Shown here: positions 11,151 to 22,272 of the stretch, piece by piece
How positions within the stretch are numbered: the first letter of the stretch is position 1
Layout of the letters: each line of letters begins with the position of its first letter
From: Nilaparvata lugens
Taxonomy: Eukaryota > Arthropoda > Insecta > Hemiptera > Delphacidae
Assembly (NCBI RefSeq): GCF_014356525.2
Contig: NC_052517.1
Coordinates: forward strand, 7,898,601-7,962,600
Length of the DNA stretch: 64,000 nucleotides
Direction of reading: 5' to 3'
Position numbers and translations under genes: made by a program
Notes under the pieces: generated by a model
Databases searched by the model: none
Told to the model about the DNA's origin: nothing
Seen by the model: the letters and a program-made list of their open reading frames with translations, nothing else

Positions 11151-11870
11151 AAGAGTTGGGGGTTAGTTTTATTTAGGTTATATTTAATAATGTTTTATTA
11201 GGATAGTTAGGTTTTGCTTTAAAATGCAATATGCAGAAGGGCTAGGGTCTAGGTAGTTATGTTTTTTGATGTTTCAAAGGTAAAAGGATAGGTTAGGGAT
11301 TAGGATTTTGCTTTGAACCACATTGTGAACATGTTCATGAAATGAACCAAATGTTTATGTTTGTTTAATAATGACGAATAAATCTAAAGTATTAAATGTG
11401 AAAGGGTTAGAGGTTAGGCTTTATTTAGGTTATATTAATAATGTGTTATTAGGATAGGTTGGGTTTTGCTTTGAAATTGCAATATTCTAGAAGGGCTAGG
11501 GTGCAGTTAGAGTTATGTTTTTGATGTTCAAATGTGAAAGGATAGGTTAGGGGGTGGGATTTTGCTTTGAAATCTAAATTATTAAATGTGAAGGGGTTAG
11601 TGGTTAGGTTTTTTCTGGATTATAATTAATATGTTCCATACGGTTAGGTTAGGTTTTGCTTAGAATTGCAATATGCTAGAAAGGGCTAGGGTCCAGGTAG
11701 AATTATGCTTTTTGATATTTCAAAGGTTGAAAGGTAGGTTAGGATTTTGCTTTGAAATTGCATATGCTGGGAGGGATTAGAGGTTTTTCGATAGTTATGT
11801 TTATTGATGTTTAAATGTAAAAAAGGAGGTTGAGGGTTCGGTTTTTGTTTTAAAATGACAATATGCTGAC
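11140..11870 (+). repeat. GGTTAGG-rich minisatellite, units about 190-245 bp
   Basis: Three to four degenerate copies of a unit that begins aatgtgaaagggttagaggt (starts near 11148, 11395 and 11586). Each unit then holds ttgctttgaaattgcaatat and gaagggctagggt. Every unit contains several ggttagg motifs resembling the TTAGG telomere repeat. No ORF of note. Confidence 0.7.
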
Positions 11871-11989
11871 ATAGGTATAATGTTTTGACATCCTAATAAA
11901 GTTTGAATTGACAATCTCATAACATATGTCATGTAGCAATTTTTTTCCTTACTTCAACCTACAATGGTTATGAAAAATTTACATCTACC

Positions 11990-12538
11990 ATGTCTTCGTG
12001 TCGTCTGCAAATCAGATAGCTTTTTGAATGCCGAGGCATACGTGGAACGCGTCCACAAGGACGTACAGTGAATGCCGAGGCATGTGTACATACGATTGTT
12101 CGCGCGAATCTGTACGGACGTGTGTACAAGGCTTTACCTTTGTGAAATAGGCCCCTGATGTTGCTCCCCATTTGGTTTTGTAACGTCTCGTAGTCGCAGA
12201 ATAGGTACAGAATGGAAACTTGTGATTAATCGCCTATCTAACCAATGCTTTTTACATAACGCCAATACTAAACACGTCACGTGACCTTGGGAAGTTCCAA
12301 TCCTGGTCTTCTGATTGGCTCGTGGCAGTGAACAAGATCAATTGATCCGGATCATTAAAGTGATCCGAACCTACCACCAATACTATTACAATGCGGCGCT
12401 TCCTAACAAGATGGCGGATTTTAGCGTCAGGGTACTAGCCAATTTTCCGTACTGTATGTATACTGTGTCGTAGTTTCCTACTTTGTACTCTGTCATCTGG
12501 ATCTGGTTGGTCGTTGCAACTGCAATTATTTTGTAAAC
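11990..12538 (+). repeat. Direct repeat R1, second copy
   Basis: Second, cleaner copy of 10447-10988. It contains two gaatgccgaggcat motifs, the end motif acctttgtgaaataggcccc (also at 14606), and the MITE at 12206-12456. Confidence 0.8.
12206..12456. mobile_element. Small TIR element (MITE-like), copy 2
   Basis: Termini tacagaatggaaacttg and tttccgtactgta form an imperfect TIR. The interior has a tgatccggatca palindrome. Same family as 10661-10906 and 27904-28153. Confidence 0.75.
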
Positions 12539-12836
12539 AAGCATACAAATACAATATTTGTGACTTTCATTACGGTTTATTATATACATTTCTCATGAAA
12601 TGTAATTTATTATAATATTCTCATTCAACATATCAGAGTCGTTATCAAGTCGTTTTAACAGTTTTCTTTGTAGATTCTTCATGAAGATACAAACTGTGAA
12701 GACAATACTACGTAAAGTAGCATTCATTTAGATTTCATAACCTAAATTGAATACAATAATTATTAGTTTACTATGCACAAAAATCAATAATAATTGTTAT
12801 AAACTGAAAATAATTTTTATTTATAATTTACTCATT

Positions 12837-12920
12837 ATGGAAGACGATTATCGACGTATTTATGTTGGCAATTTACCTGAGAAAGTCGACGAAGAACTGC
12901 TTTATGAATTATTTATTCAG
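12837..12920 (+). CDS. First coding exon of an RBM7/RBM11-like RRM protein
   Basis: ATG at 12837 opens 28 codons containing the RNP2 motif RRIYVGNLPEKVDEELLYEL and then hits a GTAACT donor at 12921 in phase 0. The start of an RRM and the exon end after ELFxQ match the first exon of RBM7/RBM11 proteins. RBM7 is an RNA-binding subunit of the nuclear exosome targeting complex (family knowledge). SF3B4-type RRMs are a weaker alternative. The rest of the RRM, including RNP1, was not found between here and 16.4 kb. Either the exon lies outside my recognition, or it is missing, or this is a processed fragment with no partner. Confidence 0.55.
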
Positions 12921-13835
12921 GTAACTATCTAACATAATTATTTAGACACAAATCACACTACCTCAACTCAAATCGTACGATTTCAGTCGAGGATATCATT
13001 GTCTTATCTAAAATCATAAAACATAATTTTTATTAAGCATAACCTCACTTGTATTAAAAATGCATGGTACTATGATGTATCTCAAGTCGAGGCTCTACTC
13101 AGTCTCACAGTCGCGAGGTCGCGGAGACTAGAATCGACTGGTCTGAGTGTCGCCATTACATTGCGACATTGTGAAAACACATGCTGCGTCGAGAAGACAC
13201 TAGAGTCGCAGTCTCTTCTCCACTTGAGTCGCATAAGTGTGAGTTGAACCTTAGGTTACTGGTAGGCTAATTCTTTCAGTTAATATCACTCTGTGCTCCA
13301 TGTTGAGAAAAGCTGAAAATTAATTAATATTATTGCAATTCACGTCAAACTGTTGGAATTAATGGATAAAGTGTAATGATAGTAATGAATGATGTAGTAT
13401 ATGTATAAAGTAATCATATTACTATAATCGACGAGAAAAAAAATGGAAATCAATAGCCAAAATTTAATTTTTAAAGACCGATTTAACATGAAAATATCAC
13501 TTTGAAATGCTGATTCTGGCCTAATCTAAAAATCACGAGACTCACTTGAAACTGTATTCCTTATAAAAAATAGCTTTTTAATAAATCAATAATTTGGTTG
13601 AATCTTATTAACTTATCACGGCATAATTTCATAATTAGCCGTATTTAAATTTCAACTGACTCTAATCTTGAAGTCACATCCTAAAAAAATAATGTTAGTA
13701 AATATTTTTAGATTCCTTCAACTTAGTAGCCTATTTCTGTATGATTTTCAACTTGCTTACTTCTGATTTTCACGTGCGAGGTGCTCGAACTTTCTGAATC
13801 TTTAGCGTGGGTGCTTTGCTTAAATCCTCTCGCCT
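12921..13835. other. Presumed intron or intergenic DNA, no gene recognised
   Basis: AT-rich. It contains a locally GC-richer patch at 13080-13250 with many gtcg/cgac and gagtc words, possibly the body of a small TIR repeat. No RRM continuation was recognised on the plus strand. Confidence 0.5.
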
Positions 13836-14606
13836 GTTGCCAACCATGGTTTTGGAGAACAGCTGATTACTAGCGTTTCACAAAAGCAGAATTGTAAACT
13901 TGTAGTTACAATGAATTTCTACAAGTTTACAAGTGATTTGCTTGTTACAAACAAGTGTTTCACAAAGATTTTTATTGTAGCCAACAATTTTTGTCAAAAT
14001 TACTTGTTCGTAACTATGAAATTTCTACCGAGGTGGAAAGCTATGTAAAGGATTTACAAGTGATCATTAAAATGATTTTAAATATTCGATAAATATGTCT
14101 AATAATCAAAAATGCCCTATATCCCTCTAAAATTCATTATTTTGGAAATATATGCATCAGGAAATTGAATTTAATAAATTTCAAAAATAGTTATTAATGT
14201 GTTACGGTACCTCATAGGCTATGTGTACTATAGTATATATACACAGTATATCTAGTATACATTATATATAGTACATCTACTATATATATACAGAGTACAT
14301 ATAGTGTGTATGTTACAAATTCAGCAATAAATGAAGTAGACTGTACAAAAAACATTATATTGCTTTCAAATATTTTCAAAGTAGGTAATTATTGAAAAGT
14401 ACAAGTAACCTTTATAAAGGATGAAAAAAGGAAATCATCATGAAAATAGGTTATGTTTACTATTGAAGTACTTGTAGACTTGTAAAATTGTAAACTTGTA
14501 GATCATAAATTTTTGTGAAACGTGAGTACTTGTAAACTTGTAACTACAAGTACTTGTTCGTAACCATGGTTGGTAACAATACTTGTACCTTTGTGAAATA
14601 GGCCCC
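13836..14606. mobile_element. Foldback-type repeat with subterminal acaagtttacaag arrays
   Basis: Inverted words gttgccaaccatgg (13836-13849) and ccatggttggtaac (14564-14577) bracket a stretch whose two ends carry many cttgtaaacttgtag / acaagtttacaag motifs in opposite orientation. The right end is tacctttgtgaaataggccc at 14606, a terminus also seen at 10601 and 12143. It looks like a non-autonomous DNA element; superfamily not determined. Confidence 0.55.
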
Positions 14607-15035
14607 AGTAAGCGTCACTAGTGAGAAGAAGTTGATGTTGTTGGTTTTGACACTTTATGGTTCCTAAGCCTTTCTTCTCAAAGAAATACTAGAATTCATA
14701 ACAGCCACTTATTGATTCCATCATTGATTCTGATGGATCATGATTCTAGAAACCTATAGACCTATATTTATATGTGTGAGTGGAAAATGTCATATACTTA
14801 ATGTCCAAGAAAATTGTAGTGATACAAACCAAAGGTGGGATAAAGTTGGAGTAAAATATAGAGTTTAAGTAAAACTTATAAATCAATTAAAAAAGGCCCA
14901 AGTTAATTGGTGTTGTATTAGGACGTATAGAATGAAATTATTCTCAAGGGGGAAGTCAAAAGATATATAGTCCTAATTAGACCCAATTCAAATCTGAATT
15001 TCCTCCAAATTTTGTAGAGAAAAAAAGCCTAAAAA

Positions 15036-15110
15036 ATGAAGACCCAATTTGTTTTATCTCTTTTCTGTATAGGGCTACTTTTTATAGATATAGAAAGAAA
15101 AATGAAAATG
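15036..15110 (+). CDS. Candidate signal-peptide exon of a small secreted peptide
   Basis: ATG at 15036 begins MKTQFVLSLFCIGLLFIDI, a good hydrophobic signal sequence, and stays open to a GT at 15111 (phase 0). Joined to an acceptor AG at 15203-15204, it continues in frame into 15205-15504. The 94-bp intron would contain a relic repeat motif (15126-15180). The splice model is inferred from frame, length and borders only. Confidence 0.4.
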
Positions 15111-15125
15111 TCAGTACTCTTTTTG

Positions 15126-15185
15126 AATTATTTAATCACAACATGTTTCGGACATTGATGCCATTTTCAAGTGATATGTCGTATT
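15126..15185 (-). repeat. Relic of the ccgaaacatgttgtg repeat (possible hammerhead-ribozyme remnant)
   Basis: The minus strand reads acttgaaaatggcatcaatg followed by tccgaaacatgttgtg. This resembles the widespread animal motif in which a CTGATGA-like box and a CGAAAC box flank a short stem, as in hammerhead ribozymes of Penelope-like elements. The first box is degenerate here, so activity is unlikely. Confidence 0.3.
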
Positions 15186-15204
15186 TTCATCACATGGAAA
15201 CAAG

Positions 15205-15504
15205 ACATTGAAGTGCGTCATCAACAGAAATGGAAAATTGGTTACAATTATAAAGGCGGACGGAAATCCTGAAAGAATTGATCAGGGTCAAGGACAATAT
15301 GCAGGACCATATGGACCCCAGAAGCATGGACACAAACATATTTCGGGCACTCCATCTCAATACAATGGACATTGGCCCTATGGAGGAGGTCATTGGGGAA
15401 GGGAACTAGGTCAAGTAGATGGAGGTCATCATGGAGGGGGTCATGGTGGTAGGGATCTAGGTCAAGTGGGTCATGGAGGAAGACATGATTATTATCATAA
15501 TTAG
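15205..15504 (+). CDS. Gly/His-rich peptide, C-terminal exon
   Basis: Open frame from the acceptor at 15205 to TAG near 15502. It encodes about 99 residues rich in Gly, His, Gln and Tyr, with GGHHGGGHGGRDLGQVGHGG and a terminal HDYYHN. There is no ATG near its start, so it needs an upstream exon; 15036-15110 fits and supplies a signal peptide. The mature product would be a small secreted Gly/His-rich peptide, like many insect cuticle, antimicrobial or metal-binding peptides. No named family is recognised. A polyadenylation-like AATAAA follows at 15551. The frame is not clearly interrupted, so it may be a real gene. Confidence 0.45.
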   Translation, partial: TLKCVINRNGKLVTIIKADGNPERIDQGQGQYAGPYGPQKHGHKHISGTPSQYNGHWPYGGGHWGRELGQVDGGHHGGGHGGRDLGQVGHGGRHDYYHN

Positions 15505-15640
15505 CATGTGGCAAACACATAGACACATACCACCCTGTGTCAAAAGACTTTTAATAAAATTTACTGTGACAAAAAAGTTTTTTGGTTATTGAAGAAATAA
15601 AATTTTAAACAGCAATCATTCTTTTAATGAATTTGAAAAA

Positions 15641-15975
15641 TCTGGTGTGGCGCACTCACACAACTTTCCTTGCCGTTATGAAAATTTATCACCTGACGCT
15701 AGTTTTCGCGCGCATCTCAAGTCTACTATTCTAAGATCTGAGCCAGTTGGTGACAGGACTATAACGCTGGAGACACAAGAGGTCTGCCATCTCTCCATAG
15801 TGAATGATTTAATAGAATCGAATTTCGAGCTTATTCCCATTTTTAGGTGAAAATGTTACTGAACATCAATTGTAGAGATTTTCATGCTCAATCTTTTCCA
15901 CTTGAAATTTTTTGTTTAAATTGTATCTGGAGATTGATAATTGGGAATCTAAAATCAAACTTTGCATAGATGGGG
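15641..15975 (+). mobile_element. 5' fragment of the TCTGGTGT repeat family
   Basis: Starts tctggtgtggcgcactcaca, like 19195. Its 3' part (about 15840-15975) matches 58545-58675, ending at gcatagatgggg. The homology stops exactly where the His/Arg-rich exon becomes recognisable. Confidence 0.65.
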
Positions 15976-15981
15976 AGCAAG

Positions 15982-16406
15982 TGGAGAAACTTCCTGATGT
16001 GAACGGTTTGAACGTTTTGAGAGGTTTCGGGGGAGATAGAAGGAATCCTTCGCTGGAAGATGAACTTAGTCGACGACAGACTGATGATGGACAGAGAGGT
16101 GCATTTGCGCCGCCTAACTTTGAACAGTTATTACAGATGGGCCAGCAACTTCAGCAATCCATTCCATCTTTCCGCACAATGATCAATCAGCCAAACTATT
16201 ATCAGCAATCTGATTTGTCGATGATGCCTGATCACAGGCGGCGAGGTGTTGATCATCATCAGGCTAGAAATAGACATGTGATGCATCATCCTTATAGGGA
16301 CGAAAGACCGCCGAGGTCTGATCAAAGACATAATCAGCATGGTGGTGGTCATTACCATCAATATGGTGGTCATCATCAACGAGAAAGAAAGGGTAGGCGA
16401 CATTAA
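15982..16406 (+). CDS. His/Arg/Gln-rich terminal exon, possibly of the RBM7-like gene
   Basis: Plus-strand frame open to TAA at 16404-16406. It encodes about 140 residues with PNFEQLLQMGQQLQQSIPSF in the middle and a His/Arg-rich end closing in HHQRERKGRRH. The exact 5' border is unclear: acceptor AGs lie at 15968-15969 and 15980-15981, both at the end of a transposon fragment. A disordered, basic, His-rich tail would suit an RNA-binding protein, and the RRM exon at 12837-12920 lies upstream on the same strand. Linkage between them is a guess. No domain is recognised. Confidence 0.45.
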
Positions 16407-16869
16407 AATAATATGCTAAAGTGAGGTACTGGAGCTGAACTGTTTCTCCATACCTGATCATTTTCCAAATGAATATTTGAATTTTTTCAAAATTAAATAT
16501 TTTCCAAATACATCTAATTTTCAAAAGCATAAGTCAATCTTGCTTGTGTAATTATTTTTTTCATGTTTCAATTCTCATTTTCTATTCATTCCATTTTTCA
16601 AGCTCCCTCACTAAAACATTTGGACTGTTGTATAAATTATGATTTGAACCGTTTTGGGTTTAAAAGCCTGTGGTACTTTTCTGTAAGTTGTGTAATTCTG
16701 AATGATGAAATAAATAGGATATTCTCCCTTATTAGCTTTTCTAGAAGGTTTCTCTTTGAAAATTAATACATTTCAATTCAAATTGCCACCTACATCATCA
16801 TGACGAGGATACGTCTTAGTTCCTTCTCTTATTCTTAAGAGAGTTATTCTTAATTAGGACTCTCTCTTA
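16407..16869. other. Probable 3' UTR or intergenic DNA
   Basis: AT-rich, with AAATAAATA at 16708. No coding sequence or repeat recognised. Confidence 0.4.
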
Positions 16870-17060
16870 TTCTTAAACAGGCTTCGTTGGGAACTCATAT
16901 AACGAGTACAGTGGACTGTTCAGGAGATAGTCTTTCATAGTTCTTCTGAAAATGAATGGCTTTTCTTTCTCTTTGATATTTTTTGGCAGAAGATTATAAA
17001 ATTTACATCCCTGATTACGTGGCTGTCTTTTGGTTTTTTGTAGCTTATCAAATGGAATTT
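16870..17060 (-). pseudogene. Jockey-type RT C-terminal scrap
   Basis: Minus-strand reading contains KFYNLLPKNIKEKEKPFIF and RTMKDYLLNSPLYSLYEF, the hallmark end of jockey/CR1-like RT proteins (Y/FN-LP-I ... F ... L-L ... YS-EF). Scattered similarity may continue to about 17700 in broken frames, for example KNIYKIIFDDDFKYRD. No intact domain. Confidence 0.5.
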
Positions 17061-17699
17061 CCGAGTGTTAAAATAATCATAACACTTTCTCTGCATTCAC
17101 ATTACATTGAATTATCAGTCTACTTGTTGAAACACAGTTCCTCACTTACGTTCAATGACTATTCAATTAGAAGTTTGATAAATTGGCAGTACTTTTTTAG
17201 ATTTACCGGAAGACGTTGTAGTCCAATCTTCTCCAACTGTAACTTATATTTTTCCTTTAAAATTAATAATTCGACTACAAATTAGAGAATCGTATCGTAA
17301 AGACTTGAATCCAAAAAGTGTTCTCCAACGATTTCCATTTTCATGAATAAGGTGAAGAAAACATTCATGTCAAGTCCATCAACGTGTTTTTTTTAATTTC
17401 TTTAATTTAATTTTTTAATGTAGCCTATAGTAAAAAAATCTGCTCATTAAAATGAGTTGTCTGACAATATAAGTAATCGTTACATTACACAACTTGGACA
17501 TTCGTAGATTTTTTGTGTGTACGTACGTCCCTATACTTGAAATCATCATCGAAGATAATTTTGTAAATATTTTTTGGAATCAATTTATTTCCATTGTTAG
17601 AAGTTTCCACATTGAATTCTGTTTCAATTCAACGGTGCCTGTAATCTGCTGTTGGGATAAATATTATATTTTTGTGAAATTGTAGAGATATTGATATCT

Positions 17700-19194
17700 A
17701 TTAGAAAATCTTGATGAGTCTGAATATTAATACCTTATTCCTAAGTTCATAGAAATCTCATCCCCATTAATGTAGAAATATGTAACCAGCCTTTCAAGTC
17801 CAGAGCTTATCTCATTTACAATCTTTTTCATAACAGTGTCAAAAAGTGTTGGAGTTGGGCATTATCTTGATCGAATTCTCTTTTCATACTTCCTGAATGA
17901 GGAGGCCTAGGTTGTAACTTATTTGAAATTCTGCGCTTAGTTATGAATAACGATATAACAAATCCTTAATAACTTCTTTCATTGCGAACGCTATTCTTTT
18001 GAGGGTAACATTTAGAGCTGTGTATAATAAACTATTCCCTTGTCAAACTTGAACTATGAATTTCTGAATGATAATATCTTCCATTTTGAGATAGTGTCAG
18101 TTTTAAATTGAATATTTCGAGCCCTTTTCAAATTCAAATATTTGAAGGAAAATTTAAATAGGCAGTAATGTTGAAAAGCTCATGTTTCTCTCAAGAATCG
18201 CTCATTGATCCTTGTGATAACCAGTAATCCGCTTGATACCGTAAGTATAGGTACGGCAGGCCTACAATTTATAATGAATTCAAATTTTTTGCTGAGGGTG
18301 ATGTCCACATGAGCTCCAGGCTTTTGCGTGGGGATGAGATATGAGACTAATGAGAGTTAAAACTAAAAAGCCCACTGTAATTTAAAATTGATTTGATTCT
18401 TTCAAATTCATAATAGGCTATAATTTTATTGACTTCTAATTGGTTGGCCATTCTAGAACAATTAAATACTATTATTCTTCACTCATTCATGATGTATTCT
18501 ATAGCATCCAGATAGATTAATGCAGCTTTGTACAGTTCAAATTCATCTGAATTTGTTTGAGTGGATTAATTTACATTAATTAGAGCAAGGTCTATAGAAA
18601 GAGGTCTGAACACGCGGCCATGTTGACATTTGTTTACTCGCTCTGTTAAGCGATGAGCTAATGACTAGCGAAGGAGCTAGTATAAGAAAGATAGTCTGCT
18701 ATAATTTTAAAAGCCTATTCTATTTTATAAGCCTGCTAGAAAAGCCTATTCTAATATCATAAAATATAGTATAATTAAACGCCCGATTTTATAATAAATG
18801 TGGCTAAAATTACCGGTAGCATTGGTCTCCTGATCCTGACTTCATTCTATATAGACCTTGAATCAAAGTAATGAATAAAAATAATTTACACAAATTTGGT
18901 GAATCATGGGAAAAATATGTTATCAATAATGTAAATAATCATGTATAATGTAGGCTACATATTGTACAATAAAATATGATCAAAACTTATTAATTAATTC
19001 AATCTTTGTATTGCATCCATACATGAAACCGGTTAGTCTATATAAGCGACTTCCCGTTGATAAAGCGTTTCCTCCTCCTCTTATATTAGGTACTTCTTAA
19101 AATTAATATAGCCGGAATATAAATGAGGTATACGGTCGCCACGTGGAAATACTTTTGTAAACGGTCGCTGCGTGGATGGCCGCTTGAATAAAAA
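17700..19194. other. AT-rich DNA, nothing recognised
   Basis: No ORF, RNA gene or clear repeat was identified on either strand. Ordinary insect intergenic or intronic sequence. Confidence 0.5.
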
Positions 19195-20580
19195 TCTGGT
19201 GTGGCGCACTCACACAACTTTCCTTGCTCATATTTGAAACTGCGATCAGACTTCTGTATATGTATATATAAAATTGTTTTCAAAGTACTTTTTCTTTGTG
19301 TGAATAATATTGTGAAATTCGATGATTTTTTTAGTCGCCATTTTTTCAAAGTCGTCAAAACAGCTGTTCTACAGATGAAATATCTCGACTACCGTATGTG
19401 TTCTTTTTATGAGCTGCGCTACCTACCTACCTCATGCACGAGAAGGAGGTTACTAAGTCCATTTCTCAAGGATGGGGTGGACCCCCCCTTGGGTTTCCCA
19501 GAAAGGAGACTCATGCCAGTTGATAGAGCTGATAAATAACTATACAGGGTATGAATTTGAAAAAAATCGGTCAAGTTATTTTTGAGAAAATAATGAAAAA
19601 CATGGTTTTTTAGTAATTATCCGTCATTTTTCTCGAGAATATTACGGAGCTCCTGCAATTTTCCCAGGAAAAAACTCATGTCATTTGATAGGGCTTATGA
19701 ATAGCTATCCATGGTTTAAATTTGAAGAAAATCGTTAAAGCCGTTTTAGAGAAAACCGTGAAAAACATGTTTTTTTTTAGTCATTATCCGCCATTTTTCT
19801 CAAGAATATTACGGAGCTCATGGAATTTTTCCAGAAATGAGACTCATGCCAGTTGATAGTGCTTATGAATACCTATCTATTCATGGTATGAATTTGAAGA
19901 AAATCGTTAGAGCCGTTTTCGAGAAAACGGTGAAAAACATGGATTTTTAGTCATTATCCGCCATTTTTCTCAAGAATATTACGGAGCTCCTGAAATTTTC
20001 CAGAAATGAGACTCATGCCAGTTGATAGGGCTTATAAATAGCTATCCATGGTATAGATTTGAAGGAAATCGTTAGAGCCGTTTTCGGGAAAACCGTGATA
20101 AACATGGATTTTTAGTCATTATCCGCCATTTTTCTCAAGAATATTACGGCGTTCCTGAAATTTTCCCAGAAATGAGACTCATGTCAGTTGATAGGGCTTA
20201 TAAATAGCTATCCATGGTATAAATTTGAAGAAAATCGTTAGAGCCGTTTTCGAGAAAAACGTGAAAAACATGGTTTTTTAGTAATTATCCGCCATTTTTT
20301 CCGCCATCTTGAATTGGATTTTATTGAATTTCTTATTGTCGGATCCTCATGGTATAAGGACCTTAAGTTTAAAATTTCAAGTCAATCGGTTAATTAGGAA
20401 TGGAGTTATCGTGTTCACAGACATACACACATATACACACACACAGACCAACACCCAAAAATCATTTTTTTGGACTCAGGGGACCTTGAAACGTATAGAA
20501 AACATGAAATTAGGGTACCTTAATTTTTTTTGGAAAGCAATACTTTCCTTACCTATAGTAATAGGGCAAGGAAAGTAAAA
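19195..20580 (+). mobile_element. Full-length member of the TCTGGTGT...GCAAGGAAAGT repeat family
   Basis: Starts tctggtgtggcgcactcaca followed by ctttccttgc, and ends gggcaaggaaagtaaaa; ctttccttgc and gcaaggaaag are inverted copies. The interior (about 19500-20290) is a tandem array of roughly five units of about 167 bp containing gttgatagggcttataaata, gagccgttttcgagaaaa and tccgccatttttctcaagaa. The 3' part has an (AC)n run followed by ttttttggactcaggggacc. Partial copies are at 1452, 15641, 51321-51353, 54171, 56040 and 58520. No protein coding. Non-autonomous; class unknown. Confidence 0.75.
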
Positions 20581-20589
20581 AGGTACTCA

Positions 20590-20655
20590 ATCATAGGATA
20601 TGATGACTGCCGCGTGGCATTTCATAGATGCTGGGTTCGATTCCCACTTGCATAA
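20590..20655 (+). repeat. tRNA-like (SINE head) remnant
   Basis: Contains a good Pol III B box, gggttcgattccca (about 20632-20645). Only a weak A-box-like region lies upstream, and there is no cloverleaf I can fold. Probably a tRNA-derived SINE piece. Confidence 0.4.
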
Positions 20656-20775
20656 AGATTTTGTAGGAGAGCGTTCATCAATTTGTGCATAGGCCTACAT
20701 GGTTTCTCTGATGTCATCATGTTCTTATGCGGAATTCTTTCATATTAACACATTAAGATTTAGTTTTATTAATTA

Positions 20776-21375
20776 CTAGCCGTCAGGCTCGCTTCGCTCG
20801 CCTGCATTTTTCATTTGAGCATTTTTATCATATGTTAGAGCAATCCAGTCGGGGGTCCAGACTAAACGTCTGGCTAAACGGATATGGCGAGCGAAGCGAG
20901 CCTGACGGCTAGTAATATAATATTCCCAGGATTAAAGTAGCAGTGCCCAATCAATTTTTCCGCGATAAATGCATTTCAATCTTCAACTTTGTGCCAACCT
21001 AACAAAGTCAACTCAACTTAATGCCAACCTGACAAAATTATTAATTTAGTTGCCAGTTAATAACTGTTTCGAAGAGGTACTCTATCTAGATTATAGTTCT
21101 ATAGTAACATATGATATGGAAATTTCAATTATGATTAAGAGATTGGGAGAAGAAGAATATACATGCTAAAAGACAAACTTTAAACCCTTAAAACAACCCT
21201 TAGAGTTAAAATATTGCCAAAAGATTTCTTAGTGCGCCTCTAAAGGGCCAACTGAACATACCTACCAAATTTGAACGTTTTTGGTCCGGTAGATTTTTAG
21301 TTATGCGAGTGAGTGAGTGAGTGAGTCAGTCAGTCAGTCAGTGAGTGAGTGCCATTTCGCTTTTATATATATAGA
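20776..21375 (-). mobile_element. Non-autonomous Helitron, copy 1
   Basis: On the minus strand it begins TCTATATATATAAAAGCG and ends in CTAG, inserted between A and T, the Helitron rules (TC...CTRR, A/T target). Near the 5' end is a (GAGT)n/(CAGT)n run. The last ~140 bp are bounded by actagccgtcaggctcgctt and its reverse complement, so the 3' end carries a large inverted domain. 600 bp, no Rep/helicase. Homologous to 59780-60467 over its length. Confidence 0.85.
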
Positions 21376-21529
21376 TTATCAAATGATATATTCCTCTTGA
21401 TATTATATAGATTTATAGAACATCTCAAGGGACCGCTCAAAAAAAAGCTCTATTGTAACAGGTATGTACTAAATCGGGTTCTACACGGTACTATATCGAG
21501 GTTGAATGCTTTTCATGAACGTATCAAGG

Positions 21530-21645
21530 GACCAAGGATGGTATATAGCAAGTTGCCTCGATCGCGTTTACCTACGCGCATGAGATGGCATGAGCCTACG
21601 TCAGACTGCGACCTCTCGGCAAACGCCGGCTTCCTTTAAGAATTA
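21530..21645 (-). repeat. Interspersed repeat shared with 23940-24035
   Basis: Reverse complement includes ccgagaggtcgcag, a tgacgt-containing segment and gatcgaggcaac, matching 23940-24035 in the other orientation. Short and non-coding. Confidence 0.5.
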
Positions 21646-22272
21646 CATACAAAACATCGCGTCAAATATCAATTCCTCACATGAAAACCGCTGTATTGAT
21701 GAAAAATATGAATATGCGATTCAAATCAGAAAGAAAATAGCTTCACATCAATTTGTAATTTGAAAACATTAATTAATTTCCAGAAAATACTTGAATCTAT
21801 TACTAGGTATATTATTCAATCCGTAGAACCAATTCATCAGTGAAAAGGGTGGTAACTTATTTGTTTTGGACTTATTTTGAACAATAATATGACAAAATAA
21901 AGAAAACAAATATAATTTTTAGCTTGTCATCCAATTATATTCAGAAATGATTGTTTTTTACTTGACAATCGTTTGTGAAAGTAAATAGTATCAGCGCCCG
22001 GAATGCTGAGTAGTCGCAAAGCATTATTCTGTATAATGATGACTATTTGTTCAGGACTATACTCATTGACAAATACCTAGAATAAATTTAGGGAATTCAT
22101 TAGACTGATCATAATATTACAAGCTAATTTAGATCGTTGAACTGTCTGGCTACCAATAAGATTATGTCAGTTGTCTACTGGAAAGCGTAATGCCAACACA
22201 TAGCCTAGCTCTTTTATACCGTAGGCCTACCTAGTGTTTTTGTTTCAACTCAATGCAGTATTATTATTATTT

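Noticed and set aside
16983..17285. 100-codon plus-strand ORF
   Set aside because: Starts at a non-ATG codon, opposite a jockey RT scrap; no family resemblance.
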